64,000 nucleotides of DNA. Source: Pseudomonas sp. KNUC1026. Its GTDB lineage: Bacteria; Pseudomonadota; Gammaproteobacteria; Pseudomonadales; Pseudomonadaceae. The translations under genes and the position numbers were made by a program. Within the stretch, counting starts at the first letter, position 1. Every line of letters starts with the position of its first letter. Below the pieces are notes generated by a model, which made no database searches, was not told where the DNA came from, and saw nothing but the letters and a program-made list of their open reading frames with translations. Shown here one piece after another: positions 38,075-48,459 of this stretch. The stretch is taken from positions 4,573,501-4,637,500 of the forward strand of contig NZ_CP087138.1 in assembly GCF_021650705.1 (NCBI RefSeq), in the 5' to 3' direction.

Positions 38075-38281
38075 CGTCCGACGCTCTCCTAAAAAATACG
38101 ATGTAGTTACCCGGTGGTCGGGCAGGTTGCAATGCCCGATTGTGAGGCATTCGGCACCCCGCGCGGTAGCCATTGCAAACAGACAACGGTAACTCGCTGA
38201 AATTCTGCAAAAATGCGCGGTTGCGTGCACAGGGCCATGGCTTGCTAGGCTTTGCCTTCATCCCCGATGTAGGAGAGTGCA

Positions 38282-39115
38282 ATGCCGCTTCGTATTCCTC
38301 GCGCCTGGGCCGCCGGCTGCGCCGCCCTGGCTGTCGCTCACATGGCACTGGCAGCGCCTGCCGCCAAGCCACCAGGCGAACAGGCCGGCGCCATCTGGAT
38401 GGCCTTTGCCCTGAACAAGCGACTAAGCCCTTACGACCTGGGTGTGCAAGTGACAGAGGGCCGTGCTGTGCTGACTGGCAAGGTTGAAAACCAGCAGGAT
38501 AAAGACCTGGCGGCCGAGGTAGCGCAAGCGGCCGGCGACACAAGCCAGGTTGATAACAAATTGACAATCGACCCAACACTGGCCGAGCAGCCACCCGCGC
38601 GCCAAGCGGTGGCCCAGCGGATCGACGATGCCACATTGACCGCTACGATTCGCGCCAAGCTGACCTGGAACGCCGCCACCGCAGGTTCGGACATCATGGT
38701 AAGCACCGATACCGGCACGGTAACCCTCAAGGGGCGAGCGCTGACCGCCGACGCCAAGCTGGTTGCGGGCACGTTGGCCAGCACCACCGACGGCGTAACG
38801 GTAGTGAACAACCTGATCAGCCTCAGCGCTGCCGACACCCAGACTACCCGCGCCGAAACCGATGCCAAAACTACCGACGAAAGCGTTACCGACGCCTGGA
38901 TAACCAGCAAAGTCAAAGCGAGCTTTCTCTATGACCGCAACCTGGATGCCTTGAGCATCGAGGTAAAAGTGCGCGAGGGCGTAGTGAGGCTATCGGGCGA
39001 AGTGGCCAGCAGCGAACAGAAGACCCAAGCCGTTGAAGTTGCCCGCAGGCTCAGAGGGGTGCGTGGCGTGGATGCCGACCTTTTGAAGGTCTCGCTCAGT
39101 GGCGCCACGCAGTGA
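38282..39115 (+). CDS. Periplasmic BON-domain protein (OsmY-like)
   Basis: A 277-residue exported protein. AGGAGA precedes the start at 38282; the signal peptide ends near MALA. Three BON domains follow (about residues 35-97, 115-180 and 205-272), each with the VTEGRAVLTGKVEN or VREGVVRLSGEVAS type core. BON domains bind phospholipid membranes, and OsmY-like proteins respond to osmotic and envelope stress. Its position beside algB and before two other envelope genes suggests a stress role, but that is inference. Confidence 0.88.
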   Translation: MPLRIPRAWAAGCAALAVAHMALAAPAAKPPGEQAGAIWMAFALNKRLSPYDLGVQVTEGRAVLTGKVENQQDKDLAAEVAQAAGDTSQVDNKLTIDPTLAEQPPARQAVAQRIDDATLTATIRAKLTWNAATAGSDIMVSTDTGTVTLKGRALTADAKLVAGTLASTTDGVTVVNNLISLSAADTQTTRAETDAKTTDESVTDAWITSKVKASFLYDRNLDALSIEVKVREGVVRLSGEVASSEQKTQAVEVARRLRGVRGVDADLLKVSLSGATQ

Positions 39116-39289
39116 TCGTGCAAGTTGACCGACCCTGGCACGGATATCGGGCAACTTGCTTGCTGGCCGGGTAGGATTAGCATCTCTATGTTGTTGATTT
39201 ATAAGGGTTAATTTTTTATAGAAACTTGGCATGCGGGCTGCAATGTTGTTTGCAAACCCCCATGAATCAAGCCGCAGAGGATTATCAGG

Positions 39290-39568
39290 ATGAACCGTCA
39301 ACATTATGAAAGCGTTGCCGTTTCCTCCCTGGACATCCGCAAGGGCCTGTTCGCATTGCTGGCCACGCTCGTGACACTCATTGCCTGCCAGCAATTCATT
39401 TATTGGAACCAGCCCGCTGAACCGCTGATCCATACAACTCATGCCACCGCAATGCCCCGCCTGAGCGAAGTCAGTGCTCATGGTGACCAGGCCAACGGCC
39501 GCCTCCAGGCGTCCGGCACGGTGGAGTCGTTCGACCAAGCCCCGCGCGAACCGCGCTGGGTGTTCTGA
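39290..39568 (+). CDS. Hypothetical single-pass membrane protein
   Basis: A 92-residue protein with one membrane segment (GLFALLATLVTLIACQQFIY, about residues 19-38) and a short periplasmic tail rich in polar residues ending EPRWVF. It has AGAGGATTATCAGG upstream of the ATG. It lies 30 bases before the DUF1328 gene in the same direction. I do not recognise the family. Confidence 0.65.
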   Translation: MNRQHYESVAVSSLDIRKGLFALLATLVTLIACQQFIYWNQPAEPLIHTTHATAMPRLSEVSAHGDQANGRLQASGTVESFDQAPREPRWVF

Positions 39569-39597
39569 CCGATCACTCTCGTTGAAGGAGCAAGACC

Positions 39598-39762
39598 ATG
39601 CTGAGTTGGGCCGTTACTTTCCTGATTATCGCCATCATCGCCGCCGTGCTGGGTTTCGGTGGTATCGCAGGTGCAGCTGCCGGTATCGCGAAGATTCTGT
39701 TCGTCGTCTTCCTGGTACTGTTCGTCGCATCGTTCTTCTTTGGCCGTCGCGGCAAGCTCTGA
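39598..39762 (+). CDS. DUF1328/UPF0391 small membrane protein
   Basis: A 54-residue protein, starting ATG at 39598 with GAAGGAG eight bases upstream and ending TGA at 39760-39762. It consists of two hydrophobic helices around a Gly-Ala-rich turn (LGFGGIAGAAAGIAK) and ends with FFFGRRGKL, the signature of the UPF0391 (DUF1328) family, which is widespread in proteobacteria and often linked to stress. The next gene begins one base after the stop. Confidence 0.85.
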   Translation: MLSWAVTFLIIAIIAAVLGFGGIAGAAAGIAKILFVVFLVLFVASFFFGRRGKL

Positions 39763-39763
39763 C

Positions 39764-40231
39764 ATGAGCCGCAGCATCCTCAAGCCGATGCTGGTGGGGC
39801 TGATGCTCGCCAGCAGCGCTGCAGCCTGGGCCGGTAATGATGGCCAGGATCGCGCCAGCGACCTGATCTCCACCGACAAGGATTACCGTGCCGCATGGGC
39901 CAAGGCCATCAAATCGCAAGAGCGTTTGCCCGAGTGGGTAATCAACCTCTCCGGCTATTCGCCCCCGATGAGTGCGACCACCGAAGACGGTGACAAATAT
40001 CTTGTCGGCCAGGTATGCGAGAAGCAGGAAGCCTGCAAGAACAACCAGATTATCGTTGCCTTCGATTGGGACAAGTCGCATGCCTACGCCCTCTGGGTCC
40101 AGGTACCTGCCGGCTTGCCTGAGGACAAGTCACCGACCCGCCACGCTGACTACCGTTGGCTGGGCGAGCCCGACAAGGGCATGCAAGAGATGTTGAAGGA
40201 ACAATTGCGCAAAGATCCCAACTGGTACTGA
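39764..40231 (+). CDS. Ivy-family lysozyme inhibitor with altered loop
   Basis: A 155-residue exported protein; signal MSRSILKPMLVGLMLASSAAA cut near AWA (start 39764, directly after the DUF1328 stop). The body follows Ivy: YLVGQVCE, then IIVAFDWDKSHAYALWV and a late YRWLGEPD. Ivy proteins block C-type lysozyme with a disulfide-closed loop CKPHDC. Here the loop is CEKQEAC (Cys85-Cys91): one residue longer and lacking the key His, so inhibition of vertebrate lysozyme is uncertain. The target may be another lytic enzyme. Confidence 0.75.
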   Translation: MSRSILKPMLVGLMLASSAAAWAGNDGQDRASDLISTDKDYRAAWAKAIKSQERLPEWVINLSGYSPPMSATTEDGDKYLVGQVCEKQEACKNNQIIVAFDWDKSHAYALWVQVPAGLPEDKSPTRHADYRWLGEPDKGMQEMLKEQLRKDPNWY

Positions 40232-40737
40232 GCCACGGGGTAGCGTGTTGAACCTCGACCTGCCAGGGCCTGAAGGGGGCTGTGGCATGATCAAGGGGCC
40301 GGGATGCTCTGGCTGTTGTGTAGCCGGAGTGACCTAGGGGTACAGGGAGTGCCTCCGCGAGGGCCGGATCAGGCAAAAAACCGCGTCGAACCTGCGCCAT
40401 TTGAAAGCGCAGGGTCGATGCGGTTTTTTTATGCCCGTATAGAAGGTATTCATCCTGAATACGGCCGCTGTGCAAAACGTTCGGATTTCCGACCTATTGA
40501 CAGGCAATTTCGGCAGCGGATGCCTTCAACCCCCGAATGCCGATACTTTGCGCGTTCGGCAGCTCGAACGCTGGCAAAGATCCCCCAACCTATTGAATGA
40601 AATGGCTTTTTTCCCATGCCGATTGTGCATGCCCCAGCCGTATCCGGCATTAGACGCCTTCGAGAATCCTCTGAATAGTTGCCCCTTTTTTGAGAAATAC
40701 CTCGTAACACCTCCACCACTCGAAGAGGGTCACAATA
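40232..40737. other. Intergenic region between the Ivy-like gene and gltP
   Basis: A 506-base gap without a supported coding frame. Its first part (40260-40375) is GC-rich with internal complementarity (GTAGCCGG, CCGGATC), followed by a strong terminator at 40375-40430; together they could be a small RNA or the 3' UTR of the Ivy-like gene. The second part contains the gltP promoter region and ends in an AT-rich stretch near 40685. Confidence 0.5.
40375..40430. terminator. Strong bidirectional intrinsic terminator
   Basis: AAAAAACCGC-GTCGA-A-CCTGCGC, loop CATTTGAAA, then GCGCAGG-GTCGAT-GCGGTTTTTTT. The near-perfect stem of about 20 bp has A-run and T-run on its two sides, so it can end transcription from either direction. 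Confidence 0.85.
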
Positions 40738-42069
<1,332 letters not shown>

Positions 42070-42116
42070 CGGGCACGTTATCATCCCCGGCCAAGCGTAT
42101 TTGACGGGGATATTCG

Positions 42117-43347
42117 ATGCTAAACGGCCTTTGGCTCGGCTTTTTCCTGGTAGCGGCAGTTTCCGCCCTCGGGCAATGGCTGTTTGCGGGCAACAGCGGC
42201 ATCTTTGCGGCCATGGTCGAAAGCATCTTCGCCATGGCCAAGTTGTCTGTGGAAGTGATGGTGCTGCTGTTCGGCACCCTCACCCTCTGGCTGGGCTTTT
42301 TGCGCATCGCCGAAAAAGCAGGGATCGTCGACTGGCTGGCCAAGGTGCTGGGCCCGTTGTTCAGCCGGCTGATGCCGGAAGTGCCGCCTGGGCACCCCGC
42401 CCTAGGCCTTATCACCTTGAATTTCGCAGCCAACGCCCTCGGGCTGGACAACGCCGCCACGCCCATCGGCCTTAAAGCCATGCGTGCGCTTCAGGAGCTC
42501 AATCCGAGCGCAACGGTCGCCAGCAACGCGCAAATTCTCTTTCTGGTGCTCAACGCGTCCTCCCTGACGTTGCTTCCGGTGACCATCTTCATGTACCGCG
42601 CCCAGCAAGGCGCACCCGACCCGACCCTGGTGTTCCTGCCCATCCTGCTCGCCACCAGTTGCTCCACCCTGGTAGGGCTGCTGAGTGTGGCCATCGTGCA
42701 GCGCCTGCGCCTCTGGGACCCTGTGGTGCTCGCTTACCTGGTGCCGGGCGCGCTGCTGCTGGGTGCATTCATGGCGTTCCTGGGTACCCTCTCTGCTGCA
42801 GCGCTCGCCAGCCTCTCGTCGATCCTGGGCAACGTCACGCTGTTCGGATTGATCACGTTGTTCTTGCTGATAGGCGCATTCAAGCGCCTGCCGGTGTACG
42901 AAACGTTCATCGAAGGCGCCAAGGAAGGCTTCGATGTGGCCAAGAACCTGCTGCCCTATCTGGTGGCCATGCTGTGCGCGATCGGGGTGCTTCGGGCTTC
43001 CGGTGCGCTCGACCTGTTACTTTGAGGGCATTCGCCATCTGGTGCAGTGGGCAGGCATCGATACACGCTTCGTCGATGCCTTGCCCACGGCGCTGGTCAA
43101 GCCGTTCTCTGGCAGCGCTGCACGTGCAATGTTGATCGAGACCATGAAAAGCCAGGGTGTGGACAGCTTCCCGGCCCTGGTGGCGGCTACTATCCAGGGC
43201 AGCACCGAGACCACGTTCTATGTGTTGGCGGTGTACTTCGGGGCGGTGGGCATCCAGCGCGCGCGCCATGCCGTGGGCTGCGCGCTGCTGGCTGAACTGG
43301 CCGGCGTGATTGCGGCCATTGCGGTGTGTTACTGGTTCTTCGCCTGA
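42117..43347 (+). pseudogene. Fused SpmA/SpmB-like nucleoside-recognition membrane protein, one frameshift
   Basis: The protein (about 409 residues if repaired) fuses the two spore-maturation families found as separate genes in Bacillus. The SpmA-like half begins MLNGLWLGFFLVAAV and has the Gate motif LNFAANALGLDNAATPIGLKA (in two parts here), and the SpmB-like half has SGSAARAMLIET and TIQGSTETTFY. The break is at 43021-43023, where three T stand where two are needed. It has 8 to 10 hydrophobic segments. The function in non-spore-formers is unknown; it overlaps the DUF5924 gene by 19 bases at the 3' ends. Confidence 0.87.
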
Positions 43348-44384
43348 TCGGCCGCCGGCGCCGCAGGTGCGGCGTCGGGCGTGATACGAAACTTCAGCAT
43401 CCCGATAAGCTGGCCGTCTTCGGTTTCCACGCGGACACGCCACTTGCCGGTAGGGTCGGCGGGGAAGTTCTGCTTGCGGGTCCAGGCGCGGTAACCCTCC
43501 TTGCGGCCGCCATGGATGTCCAGGGGGATTCGGTCCATGTCGTTGCCGTTAAGCTCCCACACATGGTAGATCCGTTCGTCCAGGCCCCTCGGCGCATTGA
43601 TGGCCGTGTAGGCGTACACACCGTTGCGGGCCTGGCTGGCAGTCAGGCTTTCCAGGCCTTCGCCGTGCGTGCGGGTCTGGTTGTCCAGGTCCTGAGTGAT
43701 GGCGTCTTCGGTCAGCCACAAGGTGGCTGGTGGCACCCAGGTACGCAGCAACCAGCCGGCGCCACCCACTGCAAGCGTGACTGTAATCAGCAGCAACCCG
43801 CGGCGCCACGTGCGGATCGGGAAACTGCTGGCCAGGCTGGGGAACGACAGCGCCATGGCGGTGATGAGCGCCAGCTGGAAGCTTTCGGACGTGGTCAGGT
43901 GCAGGATGATCGGCAGCGCCGTGAGCATTGCCGCGAACAGCGTGAGCATGTGCATAGCCAGGAACAGCCAGCGCCGTGGCGCTACCCAGTGGTAGTAGAG
44001 CGGGTCGACGATCGACACCAGCCCCACCAGCCCCAGTAACCCGGTGAACACCAGCTGGCCGCTGTTCCAGCTAGTGGTGATGAAGAAGAACGGCAGCACG
44101 AAGAACAGGCTTTCCTGGTGGATCATCTGCGTGAGGTAACGCAGCACCGCTGGCGGGATCTCGCGCTTGAAGCGCCGGGTGAAGAACCCCGTCACGGCGT
44201 TTTCCACCATCAGCCACAGCCAGCTCACCAGCAGCACGATGGCGATGGGCGTGGCGAGCTTGGCCTGGCGGTCGACCAGCATGAAGCTGCCCAGGCCTGA
44301 GCAGAAGCCGAACAGCGCGACCACGCCGGGGTAACGTTTGAGCAGTTCGATCACGCGCAGGATGATCGGAGGCAATGGCTTCAT
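43329..44384 (-). CDS. DUF5924/DUF2914 membrane protein
   Basis: A 351-residue protein with about six to eight hydrophobic N-terminal segments (up to about residue 215) and a soluble C-terminal DUF2914-like beta domain, with VYAYTAINAPRGL, IYHVWELNG and GKWRVRVETEDGQL. The C-terminal tail is Ala/Pro-rich. It is in a minus-strand series with the M16 peptidase gene upstream. The function is unknown. Confidence 0.78.
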   Translation of the reverse strand: MKPLPPIILRVIELLKRYPGVVALFGFCSGLGSFMLVDRQAKLATPIAIVLLVSWLWLMVENAVTGFFTRRFKREIPPAVLRYLTQMIHQESLFFVLPFFFITTSWNSGQLVFTGLLGLVGLVSIVDPLYYHWVAPRRWLFLAMHMLTLFAAMLTALPIILHLTTSESFQLALITAMALSFPSLASSFPIRTWRRGLLLITVTLAVGGAGWLLRTWVPPATLWLTEDAITQDLDNQTRTHGEGLESLTASQARNGVYAYTAINAPRGLDERIYHVWELNGNDMDRIPLDIHGGRKEGYRAWTRKQNFPADPTGKWRVRVETEDGQLIGMLKFRITPDAAPAAPAADQAKNQ

Positions 44385-44451
44385 AAGGTGCCCGGAATGG
44401 TACGAAAGCGCACAGGATACCGGCTCAGGGCCTGCGGTGCTTGCCCGCCCA

Positions 44452-45846
44452 TCAACGCCGGCGCCGTATCAAAAGCACCACGCCCACCAGCAGAATGAGC
44501 AGGCCGGCCAGCACCCATGGGCCGTAGTCCAGCGCCGACTGCAACTGGTCGTAACTCACCATGCGCTGCTCGACACGCACGTAGCCAGGGTCGGCCAGCA
44601 TGCGCCGCAGGGCGTCGTTGGCCTGTTCGAAGTTCACCGCGCGCAGTGCCTTCTGCGGGTCTGAAAAATGGCCGTCTTCGTAGTCGGCCAACGATTGCCA
44701 ATAGTAGTCGGCCAAGGCGCTGTTGCCCTGCACCGCCCAGGCCTGGCGGGAGACGCTGGCGAGCTTGATACGGTCGAACGTCGCGCGGTCGAGGCCGTGC
44801 TCGCGCAGGCTTTGCAGCATGTCGGCCAGAGCCTGGTGGGCAGCCGGCAGATCAATGCGGTCCACGCTTGCGTTCAGGCTCATCACGCCTTGGTTGCCGA
44901 ACCCCTCATTGGCGCTCCATGGCCCATAGGACAGCCCATGCTGGAGCCGCATCTGGCTGTAGAGCGCCCAGTCCAGGTAATCCTGGAGCACGTCCCAGGT
45001 CGCGGCGGGCACGTCGTCTGGAAGGTCGGGCTCCAGGAAATACCAGTGCAGTGTGGCAGCGTCGCCCACCCAGCCGGCATAGAGCGTGCGCTCGCGCTGG
45101 GCTGCGTGGCCTTCCAGCGTGGCCGCGGAGTGTTCGCCCGGCTCGGTGGCCGGCAGGTTGCCGTAAGTACGCTCAAGGTAGGCGGGCAGCAGCTTGTCCA
45201 GCTCCCCTACCATGATCAGGGTCATGTTGTTAGGGGCGTACCATTGCTGGCGCACCTGGTTGACCTGCGCCAGCGTCAGGCCTGCTGGGGAGGCGCGATC
45301 AGCGCAGCGCAGGCCCATCTCGACAGCCAGCTGGTCGCTGGCTTCCCGGGCCAGCCCTTCACGATCGACCCAGCGCTGCAGATGAGAGGCATGGCCGCCG
45401 TCTTCGTGCTCGACGATCTTGCGTGCTTCTTCGAGCCGGGCTTGAGTGATTTCGGTGCGGGTGATGATGGCCAGCAACAGGTCGAGTACCTTGCGCTGGT
45501 TGCTGGCTGGAGCTTCGATGACGAAGGTGGTGTCGACATCGCTGGTGAAAGCGTTCCACTCACCGCCCAAGGCCTGCATGCGCTGTTCGAGGCCGGCCTC
45601 ACCGCTGTCGTCCAGGCCGCTGAACAACAGGTGTTCGAGCAGGTGCGGCAGCTCCTGGGTCGCGCAGGGGAAGTCGTCGAAGCCCACGCCTACCACCAGG
45701 CGAATCGCCACGTGGCCTCTCTCGGTACTGGGCTTGAGCAGCACTTGCAGGCCGTTATCGAGCAGGTAGCCCTCGACCTGCAGGCGGTCGGCGGCAAAGG
45801 ATGGCAGCGGTAGGCAGAGCAGCAGGATCAACAGCAGACAGCGCAT
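44452..45846 (-). CDS. M16-family zinc peptidase, membrane anchored
   Basis: The 464-residue protein starts MRCLLLILLLCLPLPSFAA (signal peptide). The inverted zinc motif HLLEH is at about residues 68-72, with the distal Glu in the EARKIVEHEDGG area, as in pitrilysin and insulinase-type enzymes. The inactive-type second half follows. A C-terminal transmembrane helix (WVLAGLLILLVGVVLLI) and basic tail anchor it in the inner membrane facing the periplasm. The anchored form is less usual for M16. Substrates are unknown. Confidence 0.88.
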   Translation of the reverse strand: MRCLLLILLLCLPLPSFAADRLQVEGYLLDNGLQVLLKPSTERGHVAIRLVVGVGFDDFPCATQELPHLLEHLLFSGLDDSGEAGLEQRMQALGGEWNAFTSDVDTTFVIEAPASNQRKVLDLLLAIITRTEITQARLEEARKIVEHEDGGHASHLQRWVDREGLAREASDQLAVEMGLRCADRASPAGLTLAQVNQVRQQWYAPNNMTLIMVGELDKLLPAYLERTYGNLPATEPGEHSAATLEGHAAQRERTLYAGWVGDAATLHWYFLEPDLPDDVPAATWDVLQDYLDWALYSQMRLQHGLSYGPWSANEGFGNQGVMSLNASVDRIDLPAAHQALADMLQSLREHGLDRATFDRIKLASVSRQAWAVQGNSALADYYWQSLADYEDGHFSDPQKALRAVNFEQANDALRRMLADPGYVRVEQRMVSYDQLQSALDYGPWVLAGLLILLVGVVLLIRRRR

Positions 45847-45924
45847 ACGGGCGTCCTTGCGGTAACGGGCAAAGCCTACGCCATGCACGGGCTCAGTCAA
45901 CAGACTGCGCCGGTAAGCTGTCGT

Positions 45925-47573
45925 TCAAGGCGTTTCCTGAGTCGCCTCGGCGAGCAGGGCGCCGGTGTCGGCAGTGCCCAGTACCGCGTAGGCACTGGCG
46001 CAAAACAGCGAGTTCAGGCGCTTCATGTCGGCGATCAGCTCCAGGTGCAACGAACTGGTCTCGATGCTTTGCACGACCTTGCGTTGCAGGCGGCTGACGT
46101 GCGCATGGGCAAGGCGCCGCTCCAGCGCGCGGAAGGTGCGCTTTTCCTTGAGCAACTGGCGAGCGCTCTCAGGGTTGCCGCTCAGGTACACGTTAAGGCC
46201 CAGGCGCAGATTGGCCATCAGCTGTGTGTGCAGCTCGGCCATTTCTTCCAGGCCCACATCGGAGAACGAGCGCCGCTGCGAGGTCTTTTGCTGCTGCACC
46301 TTGCGCAGCATGCGTTCGATCAGGTCGCTGGCCAGGTTCAGGTTCACCGCAAGCTCGATGGTCTCGGCCCAGCGATGGCTGTCCTGGTCGCTCAGGTCTT
46401 CGCGCGGCATCTGCGCCAGATAGAGTTTCACCGCGCTGTACAGCGCTTCTGCGTCGTCACTGAGTTGGCGCACTTCCTGGGTCACGGCGCTCTGCTGGCC
46501 GCGCAACACGTTGAGCATGGCCCGCAGCAGGTTTTCGACGATATCGCCGATGCGCAGGGTTTCACGGGTGGCGTTGGCCAGCGCCAGGCTAGGTGTGCTG
46601 AGGGCGGCCGGGTCCAGGTGGCGCGGCCCGGCTTCGCGTTGAGTTTCCGGGCGTGGCTGCAGCAGCGCGCTGCACAGTTTGGCCATCCAACCGGTGGTCG
46701 GCAGGAGAAGGGCGCAGCGCAAGCTGTTGTAGATCACGTGAAAGCCGATCACCATCGTCTGCGCGTCGTAATTGAGCGAGTCCATCCAGTGCGCTAGAGG
46801 CTCCAGCACCGGAATGATGAGCAGCAGGCCCAATAATTTGTAGAGCAGGCTGCCCAGCGCGACCTGGCGGCCGGGTGTGTTCTGCATGTTGGTGGATATG
46901 AATGCCAGCAGGCCGCTGCCGATATTGGCGCCGATCACCAGGCCGATCGCCACCGGCAGGCTGATCACGCCAGCCTCGGCCAGCGTTGCGGTGAGCAGCA
47001 CAGCGGCCAGGCTCGAATACGACACCATGGCGAACAGCGCGCCCACCAACGCATCGAGCAGAATGTCGCCGGTCAGCGACCCGAACAACACTTTCACGCC
47101 TTGCGCATGAGTGATGGGCGTCGCTGCCTCCACAATCAGCTGCAACGCCAGGATGATCAGCCCCAGGCCGATGCCGACCCTGCCCATCTGGCCAACGCGG
47201 GTTTGCTTGCGCGAGAGAAAAGCACCACGCCCAGGAAGATCAGCAGCGGCGATAGCCAGGAGAGGTCGAACGTAAGCACCCGGGACATCAATGCGGTGCC
47301 TACGTCGGCACCGAGCATGATGGTGAGCGCCGGCACGAGCGTCATCAGCCCCTGGCCGACGAACGAGGTGGTGAGCATGGCGGTGGCGTTACTGCTTTGC
47401 ACCACCGCAGTGACCAGGATGCCAGCAATGAACGCCAGTGGCCGCTTGGCCATGTTCTGGCCCAGCAGCCGGCGCAGGGCGGTGCCGTAGACACGCAGGA
47501 TGCCGGTACGCACGATGTGCGTGCCCCACACCAGCAGGGCCACGGCAGAAAGCAGATTGAGCAGGGTCAGCAT
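45925..47573 (-). pseudogene. Na/Pi cotransporter-family protein with PhoU-like domain, one frameshift
   Basis: Read as one, the protein has about 550 residues. It starts MLTLLNLLSAVALLVWG at 47573. Two Na/Pi-cotransporter repeats carry the QSSNATAML and SYSSLAAVLL (QSS-type) motifs and GADVGTA/GANIGSG. A cytoplasmic C-terminal helical domain (about 340-550) resembles PhoU. The break is near 47215, where the frame changes inside LFSRASK / RKQTRVGQMG. It lies between the TerC and M16 genes on the same strand. Confidence 0.86.
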
Positions 47574-47686
47574 GAACTTCGGCCTCCCTGTTGAGCGCCG
47601 CCTGATCCCAGGCGGTGAAGTGTGATGCTGTGAAGCGCTCCAGCATCGCACAGCGCGCACTCATTTTGAAACAAAACTGTAATATT

Positions 47687-48427
47687 TCACTCCTGGTCGG
47701 GCTTGCTTTTACGTTTGCCCACACTGGTACGCATCCGGATGTTGATGGCCTCCACGGCGAGTGAAAACGCCATCGCAAAGTAAACGTAGCCCTTGGGCAC
47801 GTGCACGTCGAATGCCTCGGCGACCAACACGGTACCCACCACCAGCAGAAACGAAAGCGCCAACATTTTCAGGGAAGGGTGCGCATCGATGAAGCGGCTG
47901 ATCGCGCCTGAGGCCAGCATCATCACCAGCACGGCGACCACGATGGCGGCGATCATCACCGGAACGTGCGACACCATCCCCACGGCGGTAATGACCGAAT
48001 CCAGCGAAAAGACGATGTCGATGATCGCGATCTGGATGATGGTGAACCAGAAATTGCCGCCTTTGCCTTTGGGCTCGTCACCGCCTTCCTCTTCGCCCTC
48101 CATCCCGTGATAGATCTCCTGGGCGCTCTTCCAGAGCAGGAACAGGCCGCCGAGCAGCAGAATCAGGTCACGGCCGGAGATGCCTTGGCCGAAAACGCTG
48201 AACAGGTCGGTAGTCAGGCGCATCACCCAGGTGATCGACAGCAACAACAGGATGCGCGTGACCATCGCCAGCGCGAGGCCGAACAGCCGTGTGCGCCTCT
48301 GCATGGGTTTGGGCATGCGGCTGACCAGGATGGAAATCATGATGATGTTGTCGATGCCGAGCACGATTTCCAGTGCGGTCAGCGTGAAAAAAGCCACCCA
48401 GATTTCGGGGCTGGTCAACCAGGCCAT
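47687..48427 (-). CDS. TerC-family membrane protein
   Basis: A 246-residue integral membrane protein with seven hydrophobic segments. TerC family signatures are ALEIVLGIDNIIMISILV near the N-terminus and IDIVFSLDSVITAVGM in the middle, with the acidic residues thought to bind Mn2+ or other metals. The loop EGEEEGGDEPKGKGG is strongly charged. TerC relatives (Alx type) export manganese or load it on exoenzymes. It is followed in the transcript by the Na/Pi gene. Confidence 0.88.
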   Translation of the reverse strand: MAWLTSPEIWVAFFTLTALEIVLGIDNIIMISILVSRMPKPMQRRTRLFGLALAMVTRILLLLSITWVMRLTTDLFSVFGQGISGRDLILLLGGLFLLWKSAQEIYHGMEGEEEGGDEPKGKGGNFWFTIIQIAIIDIVFSLDSVITAVGMVSHVPVMIAAIVVAVLVMMLASGAISRFIDAHPSLKMLALSFLLVVGTVLVAEAFDVHVPKGYVYFAMAFSLAVEAINIRMRTSVGKRKSKPDQE

Positions 48428-48459
48428 GCGTGTTCCTTTAAGCGTTCATTGAAGTGGGG

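Noticed and set aside
39136..39172. A sigma-54 promoter suggested by TGGCACG and TTGC
   Set aside because: The two parts are 13 bases apart, far more than the fixed spacing of -24/-12 elements.
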